DNA of 64,000 nt. Source: Panonychus citri (taxonomy: Eukaryota; Arthropoda; Arachnida; Trombidiformes; Tetranychidae). A program made the position numbers and the translations under genes. This document shows, in pieces, positions 35,540 to 46,665 of the stretch. Below the pieces are notes generated by a model. That model did no database searches. It saw only the letters and a list, made by a program, of their open reading frames with translations, and was not told where the DNA came from. Every line of letters begins with the position of its first letter. The first letter of the stretch is position 1. The DNA lies in assembly GCF_014898815.1 (NCBI RefSeq), contig NW_026515542.1, positions 62,001 through 126,000 of the forward strand. The letters are read 5' to 3'.

Positions 35540-35712
35540 GTTGTTTATCTTTGAATTACTATGAATAAAAAAAGAAAATTAATCAAACTAATCAATTAAT
35601 TAGCAGAAAAATTTTGTAAATAATAATCTGAACACAATTGGAACTCACTGATTTCTATGCACCAGGAGGCGCTTGAGAGAAACACATGTTAATGTTTTTG
35701 TTTTCATTTCTT
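35540..35712. other. Short gap before the MITE-like element
   Basis: No gene seen. Confidence 0.4.
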
Positions 35713-35982
35713 GGTAAGGCGATACAAGTGTATGTCAGCTCAACATTTTCACTTAAAGCTGATTTTTTTTCGGCTTAAGGTTCGGTTTGATTGTCTCAGG
35801 CCCTCCGGGCTTTTTTTGGTCATGGTGACCCTTATTAGCGAAGACCTAACCTAACCTAATTTAAACAAACACAATTAACTGAACAATTAAGTCCATTTTC
35901 ATATGTAGCTTGAACTTTAAGCCGAAAAAAAATCAGCTCAAAGTGAAGATATCGAGCTGACGGACATATCTTATGCCTTACC
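35713..35982. mobile_element. MITE-like element with about 75-bp terminal inverted repeats
   Basis: 270 bp. The left end starts GGTAAGGC and the right end is its inverse GCCTTACC. The inverted homology continues for about 75 bp with around 80% identity, including a perfectly inverted block around AGCTGATTTTTTTTCGGCTT. There is no transposase frame. No clear target-site duplication flanks it. Three CCTAA units lie in its middle (35845-35859). The right end is three bases from the start of the duplicated DELE1-like segment. Confidence 0.75.
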
Positions 35983-36185
35983 ACCTGTTCACCTGATTGG
36001 TTGAAGGGGAAGAAGAAGCGAAAATGTTCAAGTCATTTTATGTTATGTTTTCCTTTGTGACAATGTCAAGTAAAAAATCACTTAGCAATTAGTAATTAGT
36101 AATTAATGGTTACTAGTTACTAGTTTTTCCAATTAGTTTGCTAAACGTTTAGATTGATGAACTAGTATTGCAGTTTAATTGGTGT

Positions 36186-36890
36186 AAAGCTTTTGGATCA
36201 ATTGTATCTAGAAAGTTCACCTTGAATGGAAACGAAAAAAGTGACAGTTCAAATTGTAGCAATTCAAATAATTCATCTTCTTCATCATCTACTGGACAGG
36301 ATAATCAAAATGGATCACAGAGAAATGCATTGGGAATCGTTTACGAATCTGGTCAACATGATCCAATCAATGGTCAACCAAATTATAGCATCGCTTCAAA
36401 ATATTACACCAATGCTGCTTCATTAGGTCATCGAATGGCTCATTACAATTTAGCTTTGATTTACCTTTACGGTAAACAACCTATTGAAATGGACAAAGCC
36501 AAAGGAATGAGTTTATTACACCGAGCAGCTGAATTGGGTGTCCAAGAAGCTCAACAATTTGTAAATCGAGAGCGACTTTTATACTCACAACTTCGTGACA
36601 TCAGAATACGACATTCAGAGGAATTGTTGGATAAATTAAACGCGAAAAAAACCGACATCACCTCGAAAAACAATCCAACAACCGATAAGAATAACAATTT
36701 CCATACTTCTCTATCCTCACCTAATTTCTTAACCTCAATCATGAGTTTCCTGGAACCTTCAGTGAAAGATGAGTCCACAATTAAACCGACAAAAATAAAT
36801 GATTCTGTTGCAAGTGAATTGTTTTCATTCAAAGAAGATGAAACAATTTATGACTCTGACGATTCTCTAGAAGTTGTTTTCACCGATTAA
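36186..36890 (+). pseudogene. Deleted copy of the DELE1-like gene
   Basis: Copy of 28827-30215 with two deletions. The first removes the ATG and the codons for MLRATSR, leaving AAAGCTTTT fused to the 5' flank. The second joins QRNA directly to LGIVYESG, removing the hydrophobic segment, the intron and the first SEL1 helix. The remaining frame stays open to the normal stop (36888-36890), but no upstream in-frame ATG exists. It is probably non-functional unless initiated unconventionally. Confidence 0.85.
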
Positions 36891-37467
36891 ATCAATTATT
36901 ATCCTAATACATTGATTAAGACTACAACTATAACGTTTATTGAATTATCGTTATAAACAGAAAGACAATCTACTCCGCTAATGTAAACAATTTATTGTAT
37001 AACAGCAATAATAAGTTAATTATTGTAAATACTTCTGCATTGTAAAAAAAAAATTTGATTTAAATCAAAAACAAATTCAAAGCTCATGACCAATATTTTA
37101 AAATTAAAATATTAAAAAAACATCCAACTTGACTGTTGATTAATTTTGTTTGTTTAGATCAAGAAAAGTTTTAATTGAACAATTTAAAAATAATATTTCC
37201 ATCTTGTAGCAATTTAAGTTACCACAATTAAGAACAAAATTAAGGAAAAAAAAAATAAAATCAACTAATCAAATAAAGATAACTGAAAATTAAGGTTGAT
37301 AGTTGGGTCTCAATGGAAGGGCAGTGATTGAAGCTGATAAAGTTAATTGTTAAACAATTAAACTGAGAAAACGATGATTAATTAACAGTGAGAATTGGTG
37401 AAAATGTTGTTAAGCTCTTTGGTTGAATAATTAGTAGATTTTCAAGAGATTTTGATTGTTTTTTAAA
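36891..37467. other. Convergent 3' flanks (duplicated)
   Basis: Almost identical to 30216-30790. AT-rich, with no coding sequence. Confidence 0.7.
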
Positions 37468-37959
37468 CTAAATCGTTTCCTCGCTCGGCATGAAAGGTGG
37501 AAGGAGAAATCGATTCCGTGACATTAAGGCCAAAGCGAAGGTTAAAAGTCCAGTGGCCAAATTCACCGCCATATTGACCATTAACGGAGGATAATGAAGG
37601 ACCGGAAGGACATTAATTAGAACGGTACATGAAAGATAAGTTGAATAGATGAATAAAAGCCAATGGTGTTCACGAATTACGGCCAAAAGTCCGATCACAT
37701 GGATGATGAAAGTAAAAGTTGTTCCAATGGCAAGAAGAGCATTTTCCATTTCCATTCTATCGATAACATGACCGTTATAATTTTCCGAATGATTCCAAGG
37801 GATTGATTGATTTATAGAAGAATTGATTTGATTTGTTGGTATTGATTGAATTTTGTAAACAATCAAACACATGATCGCAATTAGGGATAAAACTTTAACC
37901 AATATAAACAAAACTGACCTTGGCTCAGGATCGTAATCAATTTCATCCTTTAAAGTCAT
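37468..37959 (-). CDS. Four-transmembrane protein of unknown function
   Basis: Single exon, 163 aa from ATG at 37959 (MTLKDEIDYDPEPR). Four hydrophobic segments are visible: VLFILVKVLSLIAIMCLIVY, ALLAIGTTFTFIIHVIGLL, WLLFIYSTYLSCTVLINVL and MAVNLATGLLTFALALM. Potential N-glycosylation sites lie in the first loop (NSSINQS, NHSEN). I do not recognise the family. This is the intact copy; the other copy at 30.8 kb is a 3' fragment. Confidence 0.75.
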   Translation of the reverse strand: MTLKDEIDYDPEPRSVLFILVKVLSLIAIMCLIVYKIQSIPTNQINSSINQSIPWNHSENYNGHVIDRMEMENALLAIGTTFTFIIHVIGLLAVIREHHWLLFIYSTYLSCTVLINVLPVLHYPPLMVNMAVNLATGLLTFALALMSRNRFLLPPFMPSEETI

Positions 37960-38486
37960 GATGATTTTTAACACACAGAGAAAAGTTTAGTTATTTGATC
38001 AACAATCTAACCTTTGATTGTTCATCATCAACTGATTATCGTTGATGTTGCAGTTTCATGATGAGACTGAATGATGACCAGTTCTCAAAAAATAAATGAC
38101 CTCAATCGACCAATGAATATATAAAAAGCATCAGGACGAACTCGTTTTTTTTTATATAATCATTTCACTCGCTTTTTTATCCTCATCCTCATCCTTTCAT
38201 CATCATCTTCATCCTATTATCATCATCATCTCAATTGCTTTTACCTATTTTTTTTGTTTACTATCAATTTGAATTATTATTGTTCATTATCTCATGATGT
38301 TCATGGTGATTAAATTTGATTATCCCTTTGAATTGTTGTTCAATAAATGAAACTACAAAGTGAATCTGATAAAATAATTTAAAGGATCGGTGATTTATCT
38401 GAATCTTTTTTTAAACTTATTGTTTATTTTTTTCATCTTAAACCATTGAAATTGTTACAATTAAGAGAAATGAATTTTAATCATAA
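37960..38486. other. Intergenic stretch
   Basis: AT-rich with short CATCAT repeats (about 38185-38235). No gene supported. Confidence 0.5.
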
Positions 38487-38857
38487 TCAATCGTAAATTA
38501 TGAAATCTTTTTCCATTAATCTATGCCACCAGTCCGGAGCAATTAATGATCCCTCTCCGCTGGTTTCATTAAATTCAATTTTAATTATCTTACTTGAGGC
38601 TGTGATTTTTTGTAATTGTTTGATTGATTCAATTGTTGATCCAATCACTTTAAATGTACGATTAGGATTTTGTCCTTTATTGATTGTTACCTGATTAGTT
38701 AATTTCGTTTGCTGATCAACATCAAAAACAGAAATATTTTCCAATGGTGAGAACAATTTAATTGTTGAGCTGATTGCTGTTGATCAACGTAGGATAATTT
38801 ACATGTTGAACAATAATTTAGTAATATAATCATCCAACTTGTAATCAATAGGTTCAT
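38487..38857 (-). pseudogene. Frameshifted small secreted-protein gene (uncertain)
   Basis: On the minus strand an ATG at 38857 opens a signal-peptide-like start (MNLLITSWMIILLNYCS) that runs to about QQLNCSHHW. The longer downstream frame (ISVFDVDQQTKLTNQV ... DWWHRLMEKDFIIYD, stop at 38487) is offset from it. Either a frameshift has disabled the gene, or a short exon structure is not recognised. Family unknown. Confidence 0.35.
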
Positions 38858-41196
38858 GGTCAGAATTTCAAATTAGTTAATTATTTGAATTAAAAGTACA
38901 AAAGTTGAAATCTATTTAATAATCAATCACAATACAATTTAACCTTCAAAATGAAAATATCCTTTAGTATCCATCATTTTTAGATAATTAATTTGCTAAT
39001 TATTGTTTGTCAATTGATCATTTTCAATTGATTATCGTCTTACCATTAATCGTAATCATCACAACAATTAAAACAAAAAACAATTTGTTTTCATTTCTCC
39101 TGCTTCCATCTATCGGCAGATTAAATAACCGAATTTCGTCAATTTTTTTATTTAATTAATTGAGACAATTTTCCAGTTGACAATCAGTGAGATTTAATCA
39201 TTAAACTTTGTAGGGTTTATGATTATTGAAATTGGATAATTAAGATATTATCTTATTTTTGAGTAAGTGAAAGTTGTGATAATTTCTGATCAATGATTAG
39301 ATTAATGATTTTTACTGAAAACAATTAATAATTAAATATTAATTTCACAACAATCAACAAAATCAATATCAATGGTAAGAGGAGGAAACAATAATTAGAT
39401 TATAATTGTAGGTTATGTTGATGATTGTTTTTTAATAAATAATCAATGAAATCAAGATGAGATTATGAAAAATGAGACAATTTATATATGAAACAATCAA
39501 CTAATAATTTGTACTAATTTTCAGTAAATAAGGTAATCAATAAATCAGATGAAAGTCAATCAATCAATTTGTTAACAGATCAAAATTGAAGCCAAAAGAA
39601 ACAATTAAATCAACTTGATAATAACAATTAACTTTTCGGGTTTGTTGTGATTAAAACACAATCATAATCAAATAAAATTATTAAACAATTAAAGGCCAAT
39701 TAAATGATTCAGATTGAGTTACCAACCAATTGAACAGGTCAACAATCAATTAGATTCAATCAACAACAATTTAGAGGGTTGAGATTAAATCAAAGGATTA
39801 ACTCAATCAATTGACATCAAACTAATTAAAGTTAATTAATGTCCACCTTAAAGTTGTAAATTTCAATTTTCTAAATCTAATCAACACTGATTAATTTCAT
39901 ACCTGAATTAACTAACAATCAATTTAGCCACAAGAGACCAAGACCTTGAAAGGGTCAACAATTAATATGATTTTGTAAATTTAGGACAACAATTAAGTGA
40001 TTCTAATAGTTTTTGTTACCTATCATAATAATTAATTGTTAATTTGCTTGCTTTCCAATCACAGCTATTGTTTAATCATCTCTGATTGTCAATTGATGAT
40101 CAATTTCAGATTCAACAATTTGATTATGGGTGTGTGAACATCAATTAACATCACAATCAACAAACAATTAACAATTAACTGTTCAAACTCACCTAAAAAT
40201 CATCAATTGATATTATTAGAAATCAACAATAATATTATAACAAGTTAATTGTAACAACTGAAACTTTCAATCAAATCAATTTCTTCAATTGATTTGCTCG
40301 ATTAATTAGTAAACAATTAATATCGCTCACTTTTGGCTCTCTCTCGTTGATTTTCATTCATTTCCTTGTATTTTATCATATTAATTTTTTTTTCTCTTCC
40401 TTTTCATTCATAATCTTCATTTCTCTCTCACTCTCTCATTTTTCTTCAATGAATAACAATCAACCATTTTCATTTTACTCTCAATTATAATTAACCCAAA
40501 GTTCAATCGTAAATGTGATGAATTATCTCTCCCACCATAATGAACACGATTATTTACCCGATTCAGCTTCGTTCCCCTCACCTCACCTTCATCTCCATCG
40601 CACCGACATTAGCACCAAATGAAACATTCTCACTCTCATCAGTGTTTTTTACCTCAATCGACTCTCTCAGTTTCTTTTTCCCATTTTCTTTTTCTTCATC
40701 TTCCTTTGTCTCTTCCTCTCCCGCTTTTTGTCCAATGAATTTTTCCTCCTCTGTAATCCACTGATTCGCACCGGTGTCAAGCCTTACCTTTCATCTTGAT
40801 AAACTTGAGATCTCCGTTCAACCCCAACAAAGGCGAGTCCAAACGCTCCGATCCTGAACAATCGGTAACAAGAAGCCGAACTCCCCACCCCCTTGACGAG
40901 CGGCAGATGCTCCAGAAGCAACTGTGAGGTGTCTCCCTGGAATCGCTTCGGTAACGGAGAGTCACTAGTTCTGTTTATATTCAGACTATCGGTGCGCCGC
41001 GTAGTGATTCAAATACTCTCTCTCTTTCTCTTTCTTCACTCACTCATCTCTCCCTCCTTCTCACTCTCTCTCTCTCTCTCTACATCTGTCTGTCTCTCTG
41101 TCTGTTACGCATTCTGTTTTTGTTGTTTTTGTCATCATTCACTTTTTTGCTTTCAAGAAAAACCAATTATTCATCGATTTGGTTCATTAATTAACC
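38858..41196. other. Intergenic stretch and Rictor leader, about 2.3 kb
   Basis: 38.9-40.5 kb is extremely AT-rich and crowded with CAATTAA/TTAATTG words. 40.5-41.2 kb is less AT-rich with CT-rich tracts, probably the Rictor promoter and 5' UTR. The short frames at 40540-40764 and 40893-41219 lack domain content and are not called as genes. Confidence 0.5.
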
Positions 41197-41420
41197 ATGT
41201 CTTCAATCGTCCACCGTAGTCGAAACATTCGCAGTGGTAGATCTGTCAGAGGTAAGAGGTCACACCGATTGTTTCTTATTTTCTCATCATCTTTAAACTC
41301 TCTGTGATATTGTTATTGATCATCTTGTTTTTTTTTCTTCAACAACAACAACATGATGGTGGTGATGGTTCATCGTTTTTTCATACCGATTCTCAACTAA
41401 TCTCTATTCTTTTAATCCAC

Positions 41421-41476
<56 letters not shown>

Positions 41477-41753
41477 ATTCACCTAATTCTCCTTCCGCTC
41501 TCCCATTTAGCCAGAAAAGAAGTGCTGGACAAAGATGTTTCCCTTGATTGGTCCAAAGGTAAACAAGATTTTCTATTCTCTATTTTTTTCTTCTAATTTT
41601 TATAATCATTCTTAGAATAACATGAGACTGATATTCTATTTTTCTATTACCAAACAGAAGAATAGAATTTAAGAAAATATAAAACCTGGTTAACTGTCTT
41701 CTATTCTTGTCTGTAGTTTTGGTTCATTGACAACTTGTTAATTTTCAGGTTCT

Positions 41754-41812
<59 letters not shown>

Positions 41813-44800
41813 TATCCAATTGTCTGGCTGTTTTTTATTCTCAATTCTGTTTCAATGTAACAGAAATTGATGAGAATTTTTTTATTTCTTTTTTCTCTCC
41901 CTTTCATTTACTATTTTTAAACCAGAACCAAAAAAAAAGTGTCAACATCTTACCGGTTACATTAGATTTCTACTGATAAACATTATCCAATCTTCTCAAT
42001 CTCCTTTTGATTTTACTTTTGAAACTGATTCGTGACCTGAGAAAATAATCTAACTAATCTTTTATTTTTTCTAATGTTTTAAGGGCCAAGAGAAAATTTA
42101 AAAACAATATTATCTTCTATCTGTTTGAAAACCGGCATCACCAATGGCCAAAGGCTTAGTTATCTTAATTTTTTTACCAAATTTTGTAGCAAAGTTAATG
42201 TCATCAACTCAGAGACTGTCGGATTTTCAGTTGAAGAGATATTATGTTGGTTAGTATTGAATATCTTTTCCTTTTATTATTTTTTTTCTCTCCCCTGAAT
42301 ACATGATAATTGATGAAATAATTTTCTTTTCTATTCAATTTTCAACAGCCTTAGAGTTACATTGTTCATGGAATCAGCGGAAGTGAGAGCCGCCGGATTA
42401 AGAGCCATGAGGTATCTTTTAACTAACCAAGAATCGGTTGACGCTTTGTACAAAATTAATTTACATCTTCTCATAACCCGATCATTGGACATTGAATTAA
42501 ATAATCTACCAGAAAGGATACAATGCCTTCGATTGATTCGTAAATTGTTAGCCGTTAAACCTGAATCATTACCAGCGGCAATTGTTAGAAGTGTTATCGC
42601 CATTGCTCGGGACAGTTTCATTGGACCGGAAAAAGATCCGATGGGTCGAGCGTGTATGGGATGTTTAGCTGAAATGACACTTTTAAATCCATCGGTTTGC
42701 TGTCAATCAGGTGGAATAACTGCTCTAATTGATTGTATTCTAATGACCAATCAATCTCTTCATATTAGTGAAGCTTTAATCAGCTGTTTACTTTTTCTCC
42801 TCAATGATCCAAATTTAAGATGTTACCTTCGTAAAGATATTGATCTTAGACAATTTGTCGCTCCGTTTACCGATTGTCATTACTCATTACCCTTATTGGC
42901 TTTAAATACTCAACGTCGAGATGATATTAGTGAAACAAGTGAACAACGTGAGACCCGATTAACCGCTGCCAAAACGGCTCTTCTCTCAATCTTACGATCT
43001 TGGCCTGGAATGGTTTATATTTGTAAACTTAAAGAAAATTCCGAGAAATCATCATTTAACAGTTTATGCTCATTAATCGAGATGCTTCATCTTCCCTATC
43101 GAGATATTCGTAAACACATAATTGAATTGGTCTTTGAACTATTTTATCTAACCATTCCTACCTGGACAACTGATTTTACCGCAGCTCTTGACTCTTGTAA
43201 TCCATCAATCATTCAAGACAATTGGCATCTTTATGATGGTTTCATTGCCGCTGAAGGACGTTACCTTTTACCCCATATTTCAAAACAACGAGCCAATCTA
43301 GTGGACAATTACCTTTCCCTACTTTTATATACCTTTCTTACAAATGGTCTTCTGGATGGTCTAGTCGATGTGATCATTGTCCCAAGTGATACAGAAAATT
43401 CAGTTCGAGCAATCATATTAGTCGGTGAATTACTCCATCTATCCAGTCATCTATTACCCCCTGAATTGGCTCAGAGACATTACACTTTACCCAAATTAGT
43501 TGAAGCCGCTCTTTCCACAAGTAATACTCCAGAGCAACGGGACATTGCAAGTACCGCTATTACCTGCCTTAATCGTATGCATGCAGCAAAGAAAAGTCGT
43601 AACATACCTCACAGCCTCTATCTCAATCAATTAATTTACTTTTGCAAACTATCATCAACTTCATCATCATCATTTTCATCGTCAACAATATCATCATCAT
43701 TTTCATCATCATTACCACCAGCATCGTCATTATCCTCGCCAACAAGTAATACAACCTTATCATCATTACCATACTCTTCATCATCATTACCATATTCATC
43801 ATCATCAAATTATTTTCATCAATTTAATAATATCTCTACCTCAGTAAATGCAACAACAACAACACCACCACCGTCACTACCAACTATAACCTCTCATAAT
43901 AAAAACTCTCACTCCAAGTCAAGTAAATCTCATCAATCGAATCAAAGTTTATCCTTTAAAAGTAAATATCGTTCATCATCATTCTATTCGTTATCTTCTA
44001 GTTCTAGTAATCGTAAAGAGAACGACGAGGCAACTCTGATGAGTTACATTCGAGATAGTCAAGTTCTAAAAAGTGATCCCAATAAATGGGACTGGAATTT
44101 GATTGGATGTATTTTAAAGTCACCATGTGAATCAATGCGAAAACTGGATGATAGTAATTATCGTAATTTTGTGAGAAAATTGTTAACCTACTTTAAACCA
44201 AGTAGCTTTTGTTTTTCTAAATTAAGAGCTGACGATGAAGAGGGTTACGAGATATCATCGGTTGGAACCAATTTGATTGATTTTCTTCTTGATTGTGATG
44301 AATCTCGAGCTGCAGAATTTATCAATGAACTGTTGCTCGATATTTCTGAATCAATTTCCCAGGTTACTAAAGAGATGAATACTACACCTGATACGGTGTT
44401 AAATTGTACCAATATTTTACGAACTTGGTCTCATGCCTATTTCTTTTTCATTGGTCGTTTTACCGTCACTGCCAAAGGATCAAAAATTTTAGATAAACTT
44501 GGAATCTATTCACAATTAAATGATCTAATCACTTGTTCCAATAATGATTGTTATATGAAATTAATTGTTTCCAGTCTTAATTATTGCCATTCATCGGTGG
44601 ATAATAATTCAACCCGTTCACTTTTCATCAAAATTTTAACTTGTAAGATGGAATCGGCTCGTTTATATGCAACCAATTTCATGAGAGTCCTTTTAAGAGC
44701 GGGTTTCATTGATTTCCGGAAATGGGCTCTCGAACTGTTAACTCAACAATTGTCCGATGAAAGTCAAGCCGTGGTTTTGGCTGCAATTGATATACTTGAC

Positions 44801-45987
44801 GAATGCTGTGATTCAACTGATAACCTTGAAGCTCTCATCAATTTACAGCCCAATTTACTTCGCGTCGGTGATCGTGGACTTTTACTTCTAATCCGTTATC
44901 TTTCCATTCCCTCTGGATATAAATTTCTTCATGATACCAATTTTCTTAACTATGAGATTGACCGATGGAGAAAATATTTTAACCTTAAATATGTTCGAAT
45001 TGTTGAAGATTCTCTAAATGAAGCTCTTTCATACCACCAGCGAAATGAACATGGTTCATATGGTCGTCGAAGTGATAAAAAACTTAACTATAAGAAAAGT
45101 GTTTACCTTCCTGCTCACCTTTACGGTGAATTGGTTAAACAGGATGAAGGTTATAATTTAATTGTTCAAGAAAATTTTCTCCAACCTTTATTTCAAACGA
45201 TTCGTGAGGCCAACATATCCACCGAACTTAGTGTACTTCAATTGAAAGCAGCTCTTTGGGCCATCGGAACGGTTGGTTCATCGCCGGCGGGATTCCAGTT
45301 GCTCCTTGAATCAGATATCATTGAGAACATTATTAAGCTAACCTGCGATTCACCAATTCTATCAATTCGTGGAACGGGTTATTATGTTCTTGGCCTTTTT
45401 TCAACCACCGATGCTGGAGCCAATTGCTTGAAATCTTATGGTTGGTCATCTTTTGTTTCTTATTCCATGGAAAGTGTTCGTTACATGGGAATCTGTTTAC
45501 CTATGGATTTAAAATTAATTTTTCTCAAAAAAGTAAATTTATCAACAATCAAAGTATATTTTTGGTTATTAAACTTTTTCTTTTCTACTGTAAATTTAGG
45601 ACGATTCTGATCAATCTGCCGATGAAGAGGATGATACGGAGCCCGATAAACCTTTGTCCAATTTAAGTCAATATCAACATGTCCGATATAATGATAAATA
45701 TCATTCACGTGTTAAACATAAACAACCGCCATCAAATAATTGCCGCAGGGGAAATTTAGATGAGGCTGGATTTGAATTTCACAATTCAACAAGTTGTTTA
45801 CTTTGTTCACACAATCAATTTCTTAATCAAAGAGTTAAAATTACCTCTCATTCTGTTAAAGGTAAATTAATCCTAACTAATTGCTCTAACAATCAACTAA
45901 TTGTTTCATTTTGTATCTTTTTCTCCCCATCAACAGAATCTGTTATCAATGAAAATGATGATGATCTGAATGATGAAAAGTTTGATG

Positions 45988-46022
<35 letters not shown>

Positions 46023-46665
46023 CTTCTACCACTACTGCTGATACTACTGTAGCTACAACCACTTTACAGGAACCATATTTCCCAAGTTATGCATCATCAA
46101 GCCCAGAAACAAGTAATTAACTAACTTAATTCCATTGGTGACAATTTACTAATTACAATTGATCTTGATATTTTTAGAAAACAAAAGTTTACCACAAAAT
46201 TCAAAGGTCAATACAATTGTCGAAATGAGGAGAGAGGTGATTAGATCTGTATCCTATTTATTAGGATGGTTTGAGGTAATCAAACTTGCGGAACAAAATT
46301 TACTAAGGTAATTTAATGACAATCATCAATTAATCATTTTCTAACATAACAATTAACATCTCTATTTTTTATTTTAATTAGTTTGAAGCAAAAACATCCA
46401 ACAGCTTTTCAAGATATTTGTCTTTACTCAGAGATTAGTATTCAATTGGCATCATACAACTTTCGTTTACCTGCTCGTCGTTTCCTTCAAGAATTATTCA
46501 TGGATCTCAATTTTGATCAGGTAAGATGAAAATCTAATTACAATTTGATTGAATCAATTTCTCTAATTGTTTTTCACAATTTCTTTTCAGCTTTATCCCG
46601 ATGTAGAAGCGATTTATGAGAAAAATAAACCTTCGTTGAAACAATGTTACGATTATACATCCTGA
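41197..46665 (+). CDS. rictor: Rictor, TORC2 subunit
   Basis: Nine exons: 41197-41251, 41511-41558, 42084-42249, 42349-45532, 45600-45861, 45938-46112, 46178-46307, 46382-46520, 46591-46665. Rictor-specific stretches are LSYLNFFTKFC, EVRAAGLRAMRYLL, DSWRLSDGF-like DNWHLYDGFIAAEGRYLLPH, VRAIILVGELLHL, WDWNLIGCILKSP, ARLYATNFMRVLLRAGF, GDRGLLLLIRYLSIPSGY, VYLPAHLYGELV, LSIRGTGYYVLGL and, near the C-terminus, HPTAFQDICLYSEI plus FRLPARRFLQELF. It scaffolds TORC2, which phosphorylates AKT. The long Ser-rich region present in vertebrates is short. Odd: in exon 6 the frame used upstream reaches a stop (46050-46052) just after a CAA tract, while the downstream exons require a one-base different frame. 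Confidence 0.93.
41426..41811 (+). repeat. (CT)n microsatellites in Rictor introns 1 and 2
   Basis: Near-pure CT tracts at about 41426-41464 (intron 1) and 41756-41811 (intron 2), the longest dinucleotide repeats in the window. Confidence 0.9.
45993..46023 (+). repeat. (CAA)n tract in Rictor exon 6
   Basis: About ten CAA units, read as poly-Gln in the upstream frame and as poly-Thr in the frame that continues sensibly downstream. Confidence 0.9.

Noticed and set aside
35805..35830. GC-rich hairpin followed by a T run, like a bacterial terminator
   Set aside because: It lies inside a MITE-like element in a eukaryotic genome; the resemblance is coincidental.
40540..41219. Ser/Phe-rich frames upstream of Rictor
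   Set aside because: Translation of CT-rich leader sequence; the real Rictor start at 41197 is in a different frame and splices correctly.
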